A DNA stretch of 42,017 nt. Source: Gemmatimonadota bacterium. GTDB taxonomy: Bacteria > Latescibacterota > UBA2968. Position 1 is the first letter of the stretch, and every line of letters starts with the position of its first letter. The notes beneath the pieces were generated by a model. The model did no database searches. It was not told the DNA's origin and saw nothing but the letters and a program-made list of their open reading frames with translations. The position numbers and the translations under genes were made by a program. The stretch covers positions 1 through 42,017 of the forward strand of contig VXRD01000138.1 in the NCBI GenBank assembly GCA_009838845.1, read 5' to 3'. Shown piece by piece: positions 34,835 to 42,017 of this stretch.

Positions 34835-34941
34835 CGTTCCATCTCCTATTTTGGATGTGCGCCTGCCTTCAATTTACCTTTAATTCCAAAAATATAAAAA
34901 AAATCTACACCATGATCAAACCACAACAGTTTGAGATTGCG

Positions 34942-35550
34942 TCAACAAAACTCCTTACCCAACTGATAAGCCTGTGCGAGATTTCTGAGCCTCAGACTTT
35001 CTCTACTTTCTGCCATCCCTCCCAACACAACTATATCCGTCCGTGCCACGCCTGTTTCAGGGCGAAGGCGATCATTGAGATATATCCGCTGCAGGCTCTC
35101 TAAAATGCCGGTTTCTTCGAGATGCTCAAGTGTGTGACCTGCAGTACACAAGACCAACGCCCTATCAATATCGAGTCCAGATATCGCATATTCCTCGTTC
35201 TCATACACATACGTATATCCACATACACAGACCCGATCAAACCATCCCTTCAATTTTGCCGGACCATCACTCCACCAATTTGGAAAGATGAACACCAGAC
35301 CGTCGGCCTTTTCGATCTTTGCGTGTTCAGCCTGCACATCAGGGGGAACAGGTAAGTCTGGACGATTGCCATAAACATTCATCTCCCGGTTGTATTCATC
35401 CAAACTCATATCGGTCATGAAATCCATTTCGTACAAATCGCCTATCTGATATGAGTGGCCCCCATCCTCCAACCCACGACAAAATTCTGCCAGCACATCA
35501 CCCGTAAAAGATCGCCTACTCGGATGAGCAAATACGATATAAACATGCAT
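34942..35550 (-). CDS. NAD(P)H-dependent oxidoreductase, flavodoxin-like fold (NQO1/KefF/MdaB type)
   Basis: A 202-residue quinone-reductase-like flavoprotein. The N-terminal FMN/FAD phosphate-binding region is VYIVFAHPSRRSFTGDVL. The middle has the family's FIFPNWWSDGPAKLKGWFDRV segment and a CTAGHTLEHLEETG stretch near the substrate site. It should transfer two electrons from NAD(P)H to quinones or nitro compounds. It starts 13 nt after the stop of the transglutaminase-fold gene, so the two are probably cotranscribed. GGA lies ten nt before the ATG. Its place within an accessory region has no obvious link to the neighbouring ATPase. Confidence 0.9.
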   Translation of the reverse strand: MHVYIVFAHPSRRSFTGDVLAEFCRGLEDGGHSYQIGDLYEMDFMTDMSLDEYNREMNVYGNRPDLPVPPDVQAEHAKIEKADGLVFIFPNWWSDGPAKLKGWFDRVCVCGYTYVYENEEYAISGLDIDRALVLCTAGHTLEHLEETGILESLQRIYLNDRLRPETGVARTDIVVLGGMAESRESLRLRNLAQAYQLGKEFC

Positions 35551-35563
35551 GCTGTTTTCCTTA

Positions 35564-36286
35564 CTAACGCACCAGCTTATTTACAATTCTTTCAATTGTG
35601 CAATGCATATTCTCATCTACCATACGAGAGAGAAGATGGTCAGACAATGCTTCAATAAATTCTTCTCTGCATTCCGCCTTTACTCCAGAGTTTAGTTCAC
35701 GAAGCCATTGCTTCTTATAGTTCAACCCATCCTGATTCGCTGGAATTTCGACGTATTCTTCAATATCTACCGCCAGATTGAAATTTTCCTTTCCATCCCA
35801 AGAACTTGTAACAGGAAAACCATCTCTTTTGAGCGATTCAGGCCATGTGATATCCACTATGATCTCATGATGATCAACTTCAATTTTCAGAAAGTTATGA
35901 ACATCCCAAATTCCATCCTCTGGAATTTTCTTTCGAACCTTTCTTGGAATCCAGTCAACCTGAGGCGTAACTCTACATTGAGCCATGTAAAAGCGAGAAA
36001 TATAACCAAGCGACGTTACTATCTCATGCAGAGCAAGGTGTTTTCCAGAGCAAGTTCCCCGCCATTCTCTCAAGACATCCTCTGGCGTATTGTTTGTCGG
36101 ACGGCCATAAGGTATATCGCGAATAGAAAATAGAATATGCCTGAGATCGGGTGCGCGCCCCACATTTTTACACGCCTGCTCTATTGCACCCGCAAAATCA
36201 AACCAGCCGCCCCCTCGGATTTTCAGGCACTCCAAATCGATATACATCTTTGGGATTTCCATTATGAATGATAGAACAATAGCCAC
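35564..36286 (-). CDS. Transglutaminase-fold protein of unknown function
   Basis: A 240-residue protein with the transglutaminase-like cysteine-protease triad order: Cys79 in RGTCSGKHLALHEIV, His130 in DVHNFLKIEV and Asp145 in IIVDITWP. This fold includes peptidases, transamidases and peptide N-glycanases; which reaction applies cannot be read. An AGGA lies before a GTG at 36286; ATG at 36262 is a possible later start without a ribosome binding site. No signal peptide is evident, so it is probably cytoplasmic. It precedes the flavodoxin-fold gene by 13 nt. Confidence 0.7.
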   Translation of the reverse strand: MAIVLSFIMEIPKMYIDLECLKIRGGGWFDFAGAIEQACKNVGRAPDLRHILFSIRDIPYGRPTNNTPEDVLREWRGTCSGKHLALHEIVTSLGYISRFYMAQCRVTPQVDWIPRKVRKKIPEDGIWDVHNFLKIEVDHHEIIVDITWPESLKRDGFPVTSSWDGKENFNLAVDIEEYVEIPANQDGLNYKKQWLRELNSGVKAECREEFIEALSDHLLSRMVDENMHCTIERIVNKLVR

Positions 36287-36351
36287 CAGGCATCCTGTAC
36301 TAAAAAAAACGAGCCGATGTTTGGTGACAGTAAAAGTAATATGGCTATTTC

Positions 36352-36588
36352 TTAAGCCAATGATTGCAAATGAGGAATGACAACAACGCGTTCTTCACCT
36401 GTGTCGGGATTGCGTAACGTGATTTCAGAAAAGCCTTGCTTCGCCTGGGTTTGAAGAACACGACTGATTCGCAAAGATTCACGAACAGTATCAGCCATCG
36501 AGTCATAATTACCTTCTTCAGTCATAACTTCCAAAGCTCTTAAACTCCGCTCATCAAATGAAAAACCAACACGCTTGCTTTTCGCCAT
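36352..36588 (-). CDS. Ribbon-helix-helix-type regulator or antitoxin
   Basis: A 78-residue protein. The N-terminal SKRVGFSFDERSLRALEVMTEEGNYDSMADTVRESLRIS matches a ribbon-helix-helix DNA-binding domain (basic strand then two helices). The C-terminal tail (TLRNPDTGEERVVVIPHLQSL) could be a partner-binding arm. The frame is open to 36729, but the ATG at 36588 with AGGAG nine nt upstream decides the start. The operator-like inverted repeat lies just upstream, which suggests autoregulation. It has no recognisable toxin partner next to it, and the next gene downstream, transglutaminase-fold, is 65 nt away. Confidence 0.75.
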   Translation of the reverse strand: MAKSKRVGFSFDERSLRALEVMTEEGNYDSMADTVRESLRISRVLQTQAKQGFSEITLRNPDTGEERVVVIPHLQSLA

Positions 36589-36601
36589 GATGGGTCTCCT
36601 T

Positions 36602-36645
36602 TCGTATGTACAAATAAACATACGATGTGATGTCGTATTTATCAA
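36602..36645 (-). promoter_or_regulatory. Promoter with overlapping inverted-repeat operator for the RHH gene
   Basis: On the minus strand TTGATA (36645-36640) and TATGTT (36622-36617) are 17 bp apart. TCGTATGT and ACATACGA (36625-36618 and 36609-36602) form a perfect inverted repeat over and just after the -10 box. This is where an RHH dimer would be expected to bind to repress its own gene. Confidence 0.55.
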
Positions 36646-36694
36646 CATATAGTATGCCAAAATATGTACTATTGCTTGCATCTCTGATCGAATC

Positions 36695-36868
36695 ATGTAC
36701 CTACAAATTGATGATATGAAAAATCCCACAAAATCAATTGATCTTGTGGGGGTAGATTCTGAAGCAGTATCGTCTTATTGTTTACTTTCTGTCGCGTGTG
36801 CGCTACATTCTGAAAATGAACGCGCCAAAATCTATTGGCAAGACTTGAGGAGCCGCAGTAATGACTAA
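36695..36868 (+). CDS. Possible 57-residue ORF overlapping the HI1420-type antitoxin
   Basis: An uninterrupted ATG-to-TAA frame, too short for most gene finders, that overlaps the start of the antitoxin gene by 8 nt. Its middle encodes the hairpin repeat as NPTKSIDLVG and its end reads ENERAKIYWQDLRSRSND. There is no clear ribosome binding site and no family match by eye. It could be a remnant of the toxin gene expected before an HI1420-type antitoxin, or chance. Confidence 0.2.
   Translation: MYLQIDDMKNPTKSIDLVGVDSEAVSSYCLLSVACALHSENERAKIYWQDLRSRSND
36725..36750. repeat. Hairpin copy 2 (matches the terminator at 32,787-32,814)
   Basis: CCCACAA (36725-36731) pairs with TTGTGGG (36744-36750), with an inner AATCAATTGATT palindrome. 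It differs from copy 1 at only one base over 26 nt. On the minus strand an A-run before it gives TTTTTC after the stem, but no minus-strand gene is seen upstream, so if a terminator it serves nothing visible. Confidence 0.75.
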
Positions 36869-37187
36869 AAAACAGGTTTTGAAACACACGGTCAGTTATG
36901 AAGAGGGACTGCTAAAAGCGCTCAAAGACCCCGAAGAAGCTCGGGCTTATCTGGAAGTTGCACTGGATGAGTGTGAAGCAAGCGGCGAGACGGATGGGCT
37001 GTTATTGGCCTTGCGCGATGTCGCCCAGGCACAAGGTGGCGTTGGTGCATTGGCAAAACGCGCCGGACTAAACCGCGAACATCTCTACCGCGTGCTTTCG
37101 AGTCGCAGCAAACCGAAGCTCGACAATCTGATGGCTATTATTTCTGCTCTGGGATTTAGGCTGAGGTTAGATTGTATCAAGTTGTAG
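36861..37187 (+). CDS. HI1420-type addiction-module antidote protein (orphan)
   Basis: A 108-residue XRE-like antidote of the HI1420 family. It has the typical plan DPEEARAYLEVALDE, then LLLALRDVAQAQGGVGALAKRAGLNREHLYRVLS with the helix-turn-helix at about 65-90, and LDNLMAIISALGFRLRL at the end. These antitoxins normally follow a Gp49-like/HI1419 RelE-superfamily toxin gene, but the 100 nt upstream has no such gene. It is an orphan: antitoxin remnant, anti-addiction gene or regulator. GAGGAG lies 9 nt before the ATG. Confidence 0.85.
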   Translation: MTKKQVLKHTVSYEEGLLKALKDPEEARAYLEVALDECEASGETDGLLLALRDVAQAQGGVGALAKRAGLNREHLYRVLSSRSKPKLDNLMAIISALGFRLRLDCIKL

Positions 37188-37368
37188 CACAGCACGACGG
37201 GAAAGCCGCTCGAATACATAACGTCAGTTCGCCCAGACAGTTAGCATAATCAATTGATTTCGGGCGTGTCAATCATTCTACATCCCTATTTTGACAGACC
37301 TGCACATAGGTTAATGATTCAGTATCAGCTTATTTGATACGCTCGTCTCAAATCCTAAGTTTTATGCT

Positions 37369-40300
37369 TCAAAGTTCGGGTGTATAGCGGGCGATAAGCC
37401 AACGAGTCAATTGTTCTCCTCGCTTAGCAAGCCGCTCAATATATTCTTCATTCATAGCAAAAAAATCTGTAGGATAGTTCCAGACATCTTCCCGGGGAAC
37501 AAGATCAGGAAGTGTTATCCTATCGTCATTTTGCCCCAAATAAGACAAGATAAATCCCTTTAATGTACCTGAAACCGCGTGGTTATGTAACCGCTGATTG
37601 CCTTGGTCCTGAACTTTACGAAAAACGGACTCAAATGACCGTTTTATGCGTGACACCCACCAATATGGATGTATATGATTACTTAAAATTCCTTGTCCTG
37701 CATTACAGCAAATAAGGTAATCACACCCGGATGAACGTTCTGGCTCTATACAGGTAATCCCAAGATTATCATAGACTCCTCCATCTGTAAGAATTACTCG
37801 GTCAGAAAATTGTTCACTATTATTTTTTAAAAAGGTAAACCTGCGATCAATAGCGGGTAAGATGGCTGGGTATGCTGCCGATGCTGCTACTGCTTGAGCG
37901 ACCTGAACTTCGTTCTCGGCTATACGACCAAACCGCCAGCATTCTGATTTCTTGCTTCCAAATCGAAATGCTGAACCTGTCCGCAGTTCAGTAGCGTTAA
38001 TAATAACGTCGATATCATTTCGACGCTTGTCGGTGAGCTTCATATCGTTAAAAAGCTTATGACGCAACGCAGATTCTAACGCGCTAGTTCTGCTGCTCCA
38101 GCGGCAGAAAGGTGGCTGAATATTATCGATCCAACTCAATTTTCCTTTGTCTTGTTTTTTGAATACATTAATTCCTTTTTTTAAAGTCCACCGGAAAACG
38201 CCTGCCACCAAAGCAGTCACACCGGATACGGCTACCGTAATTACAGACTTTACTAATGTGAGCGAAAACAATAATCGATAAACTATCGGGCGAAATATTC
38301 CTTGGCGTAAAAGAGTTATTACGCGTTTTTCAAATTCTTCAAATGGGACATCACTATAAGCATACATCGCTCCTATGATAGAGCCGCCAGAAACTGTTGA
38401 AATAACTTGAACCTGCTCCAGAATGCCACGGTCATGCAGAGCGCGAAGACATCCAAGATGGAAGGCAATCGCACGCGAGCCACCACCTGATAAGGCAAGA
38501 CCAATGCGGCGAGGCTTAGGTTCTTGACAAGCAACTTGAATAGAACAGCAGCGAACCTGAATATTATTTTTTGTATTTTTAAAATCAGACCGCTTAAAGA
38601 CGAAAGTACCAATCGTAAATGTATCAGAATCTGTGTTAGTACCCACTATCAGTAGCAGAGATTTAGGGGTAGGATTATCTGTGGTGCTAAGTATTTTTTT
38701 CATGCCGAGAAAGTCTATCGGGCTTGGTAGAGGTACAGAATTAGGATGAGTATGCCACATACCAATATACTGAACAGACCCACGTGTACGTTTACGTTTT
38801 TCGTCATTGGTTTCTCTTACTCCCTCTGTTCCGCACTCAAATCCCTTAGTGGACTTTTGGCTGTCACATGGTGGACCGGTGACTTCGGTGACCCAAATGA
38901 TCTGCGAAACATCATCTCGTTCTCCAAACAGTATTCCTCCAGTTTCCGTATCTGAACCATCAGTGCGTTGGTTTTGTCTGATCCAACCTATAATCTCGCT
39001 CCAAGCGGATGCCGCTATCCTAACTTCATAGCCACTATGTGGGTCTTGGCTTATCTGACCGCCACCCCAATTGAAACTCGCATAGGTATTTTGATCTATT
39101 TTCATGTTCAAATATGGCTGAGTAAGAAAATATGCAGAAGCGGTGGATGACATATCTTCAGCAAGTATCTGTGCTAGACGGTTCAGCATTGCACCCGCTA
39201 ATACAGTGACGTCGGCGGCAGATCCCACGAAGGTACTCTCAGAGCATCCCGGCTCGGGCTGAAAAATTTCTGTACGAGAAGGATCAGGCCAGAACTCATC
39301 AGCAAAATGTTTGAGGTGCGGCTGATTGCAGGCCTCTATTTTTGCACGCCGGTAAACATCAGCCGGTCCCCCATCGTATTCTTCCTGCGCCAAGACAAGC
39401 AGACCATTTTCAGCCTGATGTCCGATCATCAGGGAAGCGACAGGGACCGGAGGTATATTTGAAGTGCGGCGCACCAGTTCAAACTTTTTCATAACACTTA
39501 CCGAAGCGGTAGTATCAATAATAATATCAGCATCTTCCGTCCAGCTTTCGCTGTCTAATGGTCCATCTAAAATGCTCTTGGTGCAATAATTTACTTCGAT
39601 ATCCGGTCTGATACGTTTGACCTGTTTTGCTACGACCGCTGCTTTTGCATGTCCAATATCGCTATCATCAAAGGGCTGGCGTACCAATAGTCCCGGAGCT
39701 ACGACGCCTTTATCACGTAGGATTAGTTTTCTCACTCCTGCCCTAGCGAGAAACTCTGCGATTGGGCTTCCCAGCGCTCCGCATCCCCACAAGGCTACTC
39801 GTTTACCGGCAAACCATGTAACGGGAGATCCCCTATCGCGCCTCACTACAATCTCTGGTCGATCTTCTCGAACTATACACCACTCAACAGGTGCTTCTTC
39901 CATCCACTCTAATATAATTTTTTCTACCTTTTTCCCTATTTTTTTTAATTTTTCATTGTGAGAAAACTTCTCTAAAGATATCCGCAGGCCTTTCACAATT
40001 ATCGGGTCGATATACCAGGCTTCTAAGTGCTGGCGCAACTTTTTGCTTCCTGAAATGCCTCGCATTGGCGTTCCAAGAATTAAAAAAAAAGGATCGCCCT
40101 CATTATTTTTTAACACTGCATTTTGTAGCGTCCACAGCACTAACTCACGTGAAATTCCTTGCGCCTCAAGCTCGACAAGTAAATCACTGAGTTTGGACGG
40201 AAACTCATAAGGCATCGGTTGAGATAATAGGATCGCAGCACTAACAGGAGAAGATGCACTTTCTCCCATTTTCGACCACCCATGGATATCTACCCGCGTG

Positions 40301-40830
40301 TCTGATACAACCCGTAGGTGAGCTACGCCGAACCAAGGTTGATTCTCGGTGGGTGGAGTGTCTACACGCGGAATAACTGTGCGGAAAGGGCCGGATGAGA
40401 GGTAAGCCACAGGAGGATGTAAAGGAACCCCCTCCGGATCGAGTTGTCCGATTGCCCCATGTTTTAGCCAGATATTAAGTCGGTCAATAAAGCCAAACAT
40501 GCCGTCGCTTGGATTCCACTCGGTGGCTGGTGACTGGTAGAGGCAGAGCAATCTTTTCCATTGGACATGCGGAAATCCTTCAAAACGGGTATGCCGCGTA
40601 CACACTGTAGGAATATCGAATGGAAAGTCCAATGGGATTAATATAAAAAACCGCTCCCGATTCCTGAGAGGGAGTCCATCTGGCTTCTTATCCATATTTC
40701 CGCAGGATATGGATATCTCAACTTTAGTAGATATAGACTGTTCGGTTACAGAGATAATCTCCAAGAGACCGTCCGATATAGCAGCGATCTCTTGGAGTTG
40801 CTCAACCGCCAATTTCTGTTCTTTGGTCAT
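37369..40830 (-). CDS. E2-E1-JAB-patatin fusion: ubiquitin-like conjugation enzyme with phospholipase domain
   Basis: A 1153-residue multidomain protein. (1) Prok-E2-type domain about 1-125, active-site-like Cys96 in LLCLYQSPATEW. (2) Linker/inactive-like region 140-330. (3) ThiF/E1 domain about 340-560, with nucleotide loop GCGALGS (349-355) and candidate catalytic Cys529 in EPGCSESTF. (4) Prok-JAB/JAMM domain about 600-745, with Glu629 and the zinc motif H693, H695, S703, D706 (H-x-H-x7-S-x2-D). (5) Patatin-like phospholipase about 775-1140, with oxyanion loop SGGGSR (781-786), Ser814 in TVSGGS, catalytic Asp1016 in TDGG and a hydrophobic stretch (851-880) that may meet membranes. No start or stop lies within the fusion. 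It overlaps the MBL-fold gene by 4 nt (ATGA). The E2-E1 plan recalls CBASS Cap2 and the JAB domain recalls Cap3; the single-chain patatin is unusual. Confidence 0.93.
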   Translation of the reverse strand: MTKEQKLAVEQLQEIAAISDGLLEIISVTEQSISTKVEISISCGNMDKKPDGLPLRNRERFFILIPLDFPFDIPTVCTRHTRFEGFPHVQWKRLLCLYQSPATEWNPSDGMFGFIDRLNIWLKHGAIGQLDPEGVPLHPPVAYLSSGPFRTVIPRVDTPPTENQPWFGVAHLRVVSDTRVDIHGWSKMGESASSPVSAAILLSQPMPYEFPSKLSDLLVELEAQGISRELVLWTLQNAVLKNNEGDPFFLILGTPMRGISGSKKLRQHLEAWYIDPIIVKGLRISLEKFSHNEKLKKIGKKVEKIILEWMEEAPVEWCIVREDRPEIVVRRDRGSPVTWFAGKRVALWGCGALGSPIAEFLARAGVRKLILRDKGVVAPGLLVRQPFDDSDIGHAKAAVVAKQVKRIRPDIEVNYCTKSILDGPLDSESWTEDADIIIDTTASVSVMKKFELVRRTSNIPPVPVASLMIGHQAENGLLVLAQEEYDGGPADVYRRAKIEACNQPHLKHFADEFWPDPSRTEIFQPEPGCSESTFVGSAADVTVLAGAMLNRLAQILAEDMSSTASAYFLTQPYLNMKIDQNTYASFNWGGGQISQDPHSGYEVRIAASAWSEIIGWIRQNQRTDGSDTETGGILFGERDDVSQIIWVTEVTGPPCDSQKSTKGFECGTEGVRETNDEKRKRTRGSVQYIGMWHTHPNSVPLPSPIDFLGMKKILSTTDNPTPKSLLLIVGTNTDSDTFTIGTFVFKRSDFKNTKNNIQVRCCSIQVACQEPKPRRIGLALSGGGSRAIAFHLGCLRALHDRGILEQVQVISTVSGGSIIGAMYAYSDVPFEEFEKRVITLLRQGIFRPIVYRLLFSLTLVKSVITVAVSGVTALVAGVFRWTLKKGINVFKKQDKGKLSWIDNIQPPFCRWSSRTSALESALRHKLFNDMKLTDKRRNDIDVIINATELRTGSAFRFGSKKSECWRFGRIAENEVQVAQAVAASAAYPAILPAIDRRFTFLKNNSEQFSDRVILTDGGVYDNLGITCIEPERSSGCDYLICCNAGQGILSNHIHPYWWVSRIKRSFESVFRKVQDQGNQRLHNHAVSGTLKGFILSYLGQNDDRITLPDLVPREDVWNYPTDFFAMNEEYIERLAKRGEQLTRWLIARYTPEL

Positions 40831-41999
40831 AGGCTTCTCCCAAAACCAATGCGTTCAGTTGGTGGCTCTTTGTCACCCCTTGCGACAGCAACAGAATTTG
40901 CGAGATCATTTTCATTTTTTGACTCTTTGCTTCCCGGCTGGATATATTCAAAGTCCCCATCGTCTAAAGAAAAGATAATAGGTTCGGGGGCTTCCTCATT
41001 TGGATGTTCCTGTGTGCAAAGAAACTCATCCGGAGCGATTTCTTCGTATCGGCGTTTAGCCTTCGCGTGAGGCGGATTGTCTCCAGACTTGTTAGACGCA
41101 GGAATCGGTTCGCTGCTGGCAACGATGTAGCCTGGGTCAACTGCCGCTTCTTCCATATCATCTAGGATATCTTGCTTGAGAGATTCTTCATCTTCGTCCT
41201 CATCCTGCCAATACATAACCGACTTAGAGCAATGATGAGGCGCAAGCATCACGTTCCACTCAAGGTCATCAGCTTCACTGCGGTCGAATATCCGTTTGAT
41301 TATCGGGTAGCACAGATCTCCCAGGAGAAGTGCCCGTGCAGACGTATCACCCTGATACAAAGTTACCTGCAATGCCAAACTCGTATCATTTCTCTCGCTA
41401 TCGGCATCATCCTTGAAAGGGGCATGTACGAAGGCACGGAAGTAATCGCAGTAATCTTCTCCATCCAGATCCAAAATTTCGTTGCCCGGTATAGTCAGCC
41501 GATCACTCGGAAAGTCTTTATATTCTTTCTCTTCCAGTAAGTCATCATAGCCAATGATACGTACCCGGTCACCGGAAGTTGTGTCTTCCCCTTGACAGAT
41601 AGTCTCCTTAACTCGACGTTTCGCCTCTTTACGGAATGCTTTTGCATCGTCGCATAGATCCTTCGTATATTCTCGGAAGATACGTGGAGTAAACCAAAGT
41701 TCGCCAATATTGACTTGCTCCAGCAGATCAGCAAATCCGAGGCAGTGATCCTCGTCTGGATGCGTGAGGGCAAAAACCGATAGATAAGGTTTTTCATCAA
41801 TTTGCGGAAGTAATTCCACCAGCCGGTCTACAATAGGCGTGTGGGGATCGTCTTCTTCATCGGCAGCCTTCATGTGGCGTAGATCCACTTGCAGAACTAC
41901 ATCCTCTGTGACTGCAATAGTAGTACTGTCACCTGTTCCGACAGGCCAGAATACAAAGCCCTGTGAAGGTAACTCGAGGTTTGCACTTTTTTTTCCCAT
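40827..41999 (-). CDS. Metallo-beta-lactamase-fold protein, ComEC-like
   Basis: A 390-residue MBL-fold hydrolase. GTGDSTTI (21-28) starts the fold, then the metal motif THPDEDH (79-85), LLLGDL (Asp228) and APHHCS (His255, His256), all in the ComEC/Rec2-type spacing. No transmembrane helices are seen, unlike ComEC itself, so it is a stand-alone hydrolase. The C-terminal 100 residues are acidic and look disordered (KRRYEEIAPDEFL, SKNEND). A strong AAGGAGAT ribosome binding site lies just upstream at 42,003-42,010. The stop overlaps the next ATG (ATGA), so it is coupled to the E2-E1-JAB-patatin gene. The operon may continue upstream past the window edge. Confidence 0.9.
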   Translation of the reverse strand: MGKKSANLELPSQGFVFWPVGTGDSTTIAVTEDVVLQVDLRHMKAADEEDDPHTPIVDRLVELLPQIDEKPYLSVFALTHPDEDHCLGFADLLEQVNIGELWFTPRIFREYTKDLCDDAKAFRKEAKRRVKETICQGEDTTSGDRVRIIGYDDLLEEKEYKDFPSDRLTIPGNEILDLDGEDYCDYFRAFVHAPFKDDADSERNDTSLALQVTLYQGDTSARALLLGDLCYPIIKRIFDRSEADDLEWNVMLAPHHCSKSVMYWQDEDEDEESLKQDILDDMEEAAVDPGYIVASSEPIPASNKSGDNPPHAKAKRRYEEIAPDEFLCTQEHPNEEAPEPIIFSLDDGDFEYIQPGSKESKNENDLANSVAVARGDKEPPTERIGFGRSL

Positions 42000-42017
42000 C
42001 TTGTATCTCCTTTCGAG

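Noticed and set aside
36695-36868. 57-residue frame as a confident gene
   Set aside because: No ribosome binding site or homologue by eye; kept only as a low-confidence feature.
37188-37368. tRNA or other RNA gene in the gap after the HI1420-type gene
   Set aside because: No cloverleaf arms or conserved T-loop are seen; only a short GTATCA/TGATAC hairpin without a T-run.
37369-40830. Frameshift or chimeric assembly explaining the four-domain fusion
   Set aside because: The frame is open throughout, with no start codon with a ribosome binding site at the domain joins, and codon use looks uniform by eye; still to be confirmed with reads.
1-42017. Transposase, integrase, prophage or attachment site
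   Set aside because: No transposase, integrase or phage structural gene was found; evidence for mobility is limited to repeats and gene content.

Overview
The window looks like a chromosome segment of a Gram-negative (diderm) bacterium. It encodes a TonB-dependent receptor, an Omp85 protein of TamA type with a TamB-like partner, and signal peptide peptidase A. Two GldA/F/G-like ABC modules with a DUF4340 protein, a DUF362 protein and short tandem-repeat arrays between genes recall FCB-type or deep-branching phyla such as Latescibacterota or Poribacteria. That placement is inference; there is no rRNA, tRNA or other phylogenetic marker here.

Layout. 1-3,985: TonB-dependent receptor (+) and a YihY/BrkB membrane protein (-). 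4,147-12,495: two paralogous gliding-type ABC modules facing each other across one bidirectional terminator; the plus-strand module carries an internally duplicated GldG-like protein. 12,690-15,317: a degenerate amidohydrolase-like protein and SppA. 15,496-21,461: a minus-strand cluster of phosphopantetheinyl transferase, two ABC exporters with a PH-like plus zinc-ribbon N-terminus, and a DUF1854 protein. 21,596-24,660: a DUF362 protein divergent from an asparagine-synthase-like protein lacking the glutaminase cysteine. 24,724-25,311: HigBA toxin-antitoxin. 25,368-32,513: tamB, tamA and pyruvate kinase on one strand, preceded by a 50-residue antitoxin-like ORF.

32,544-42,017 has accessory or defence-island character. 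It holds a three-gene unit (ABC-type AAA ATPase, DUF3226 TOPRIM protein, small coiled-coil membrane protein), a flavodoxin-fold reductase, a transglutaminase-fold protein, an RHH regulator with an inverted-repeat operator, an orphan HI1420-type antitoxin, and the most striking locus. That locus is a translationally coupled pair: a ComEC-like metallo-beta-lactamase-fold protein and a 1153-residue polypeptide joining a ubiquitin E2-like domain, an E1/ThiF domain, a JAMM/JAB isopeptidase domain and a patatin-like phospholipase. All four catalytic signatures are readable. This is a candidate new ubiquitin-like/CBASS-related defence architecture in which the conjugation, deconjugation and membrane-attacking modules share one chain.

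Two dispersed, homologous intergenic elements built of octamer tandem arrays flank the 13.5-21.5 kb block. Several other stop codons are also followed directly by short tandem repeats. A near-identical hairpin occurs on both sides of the 32.8-36.75 kb gene group.
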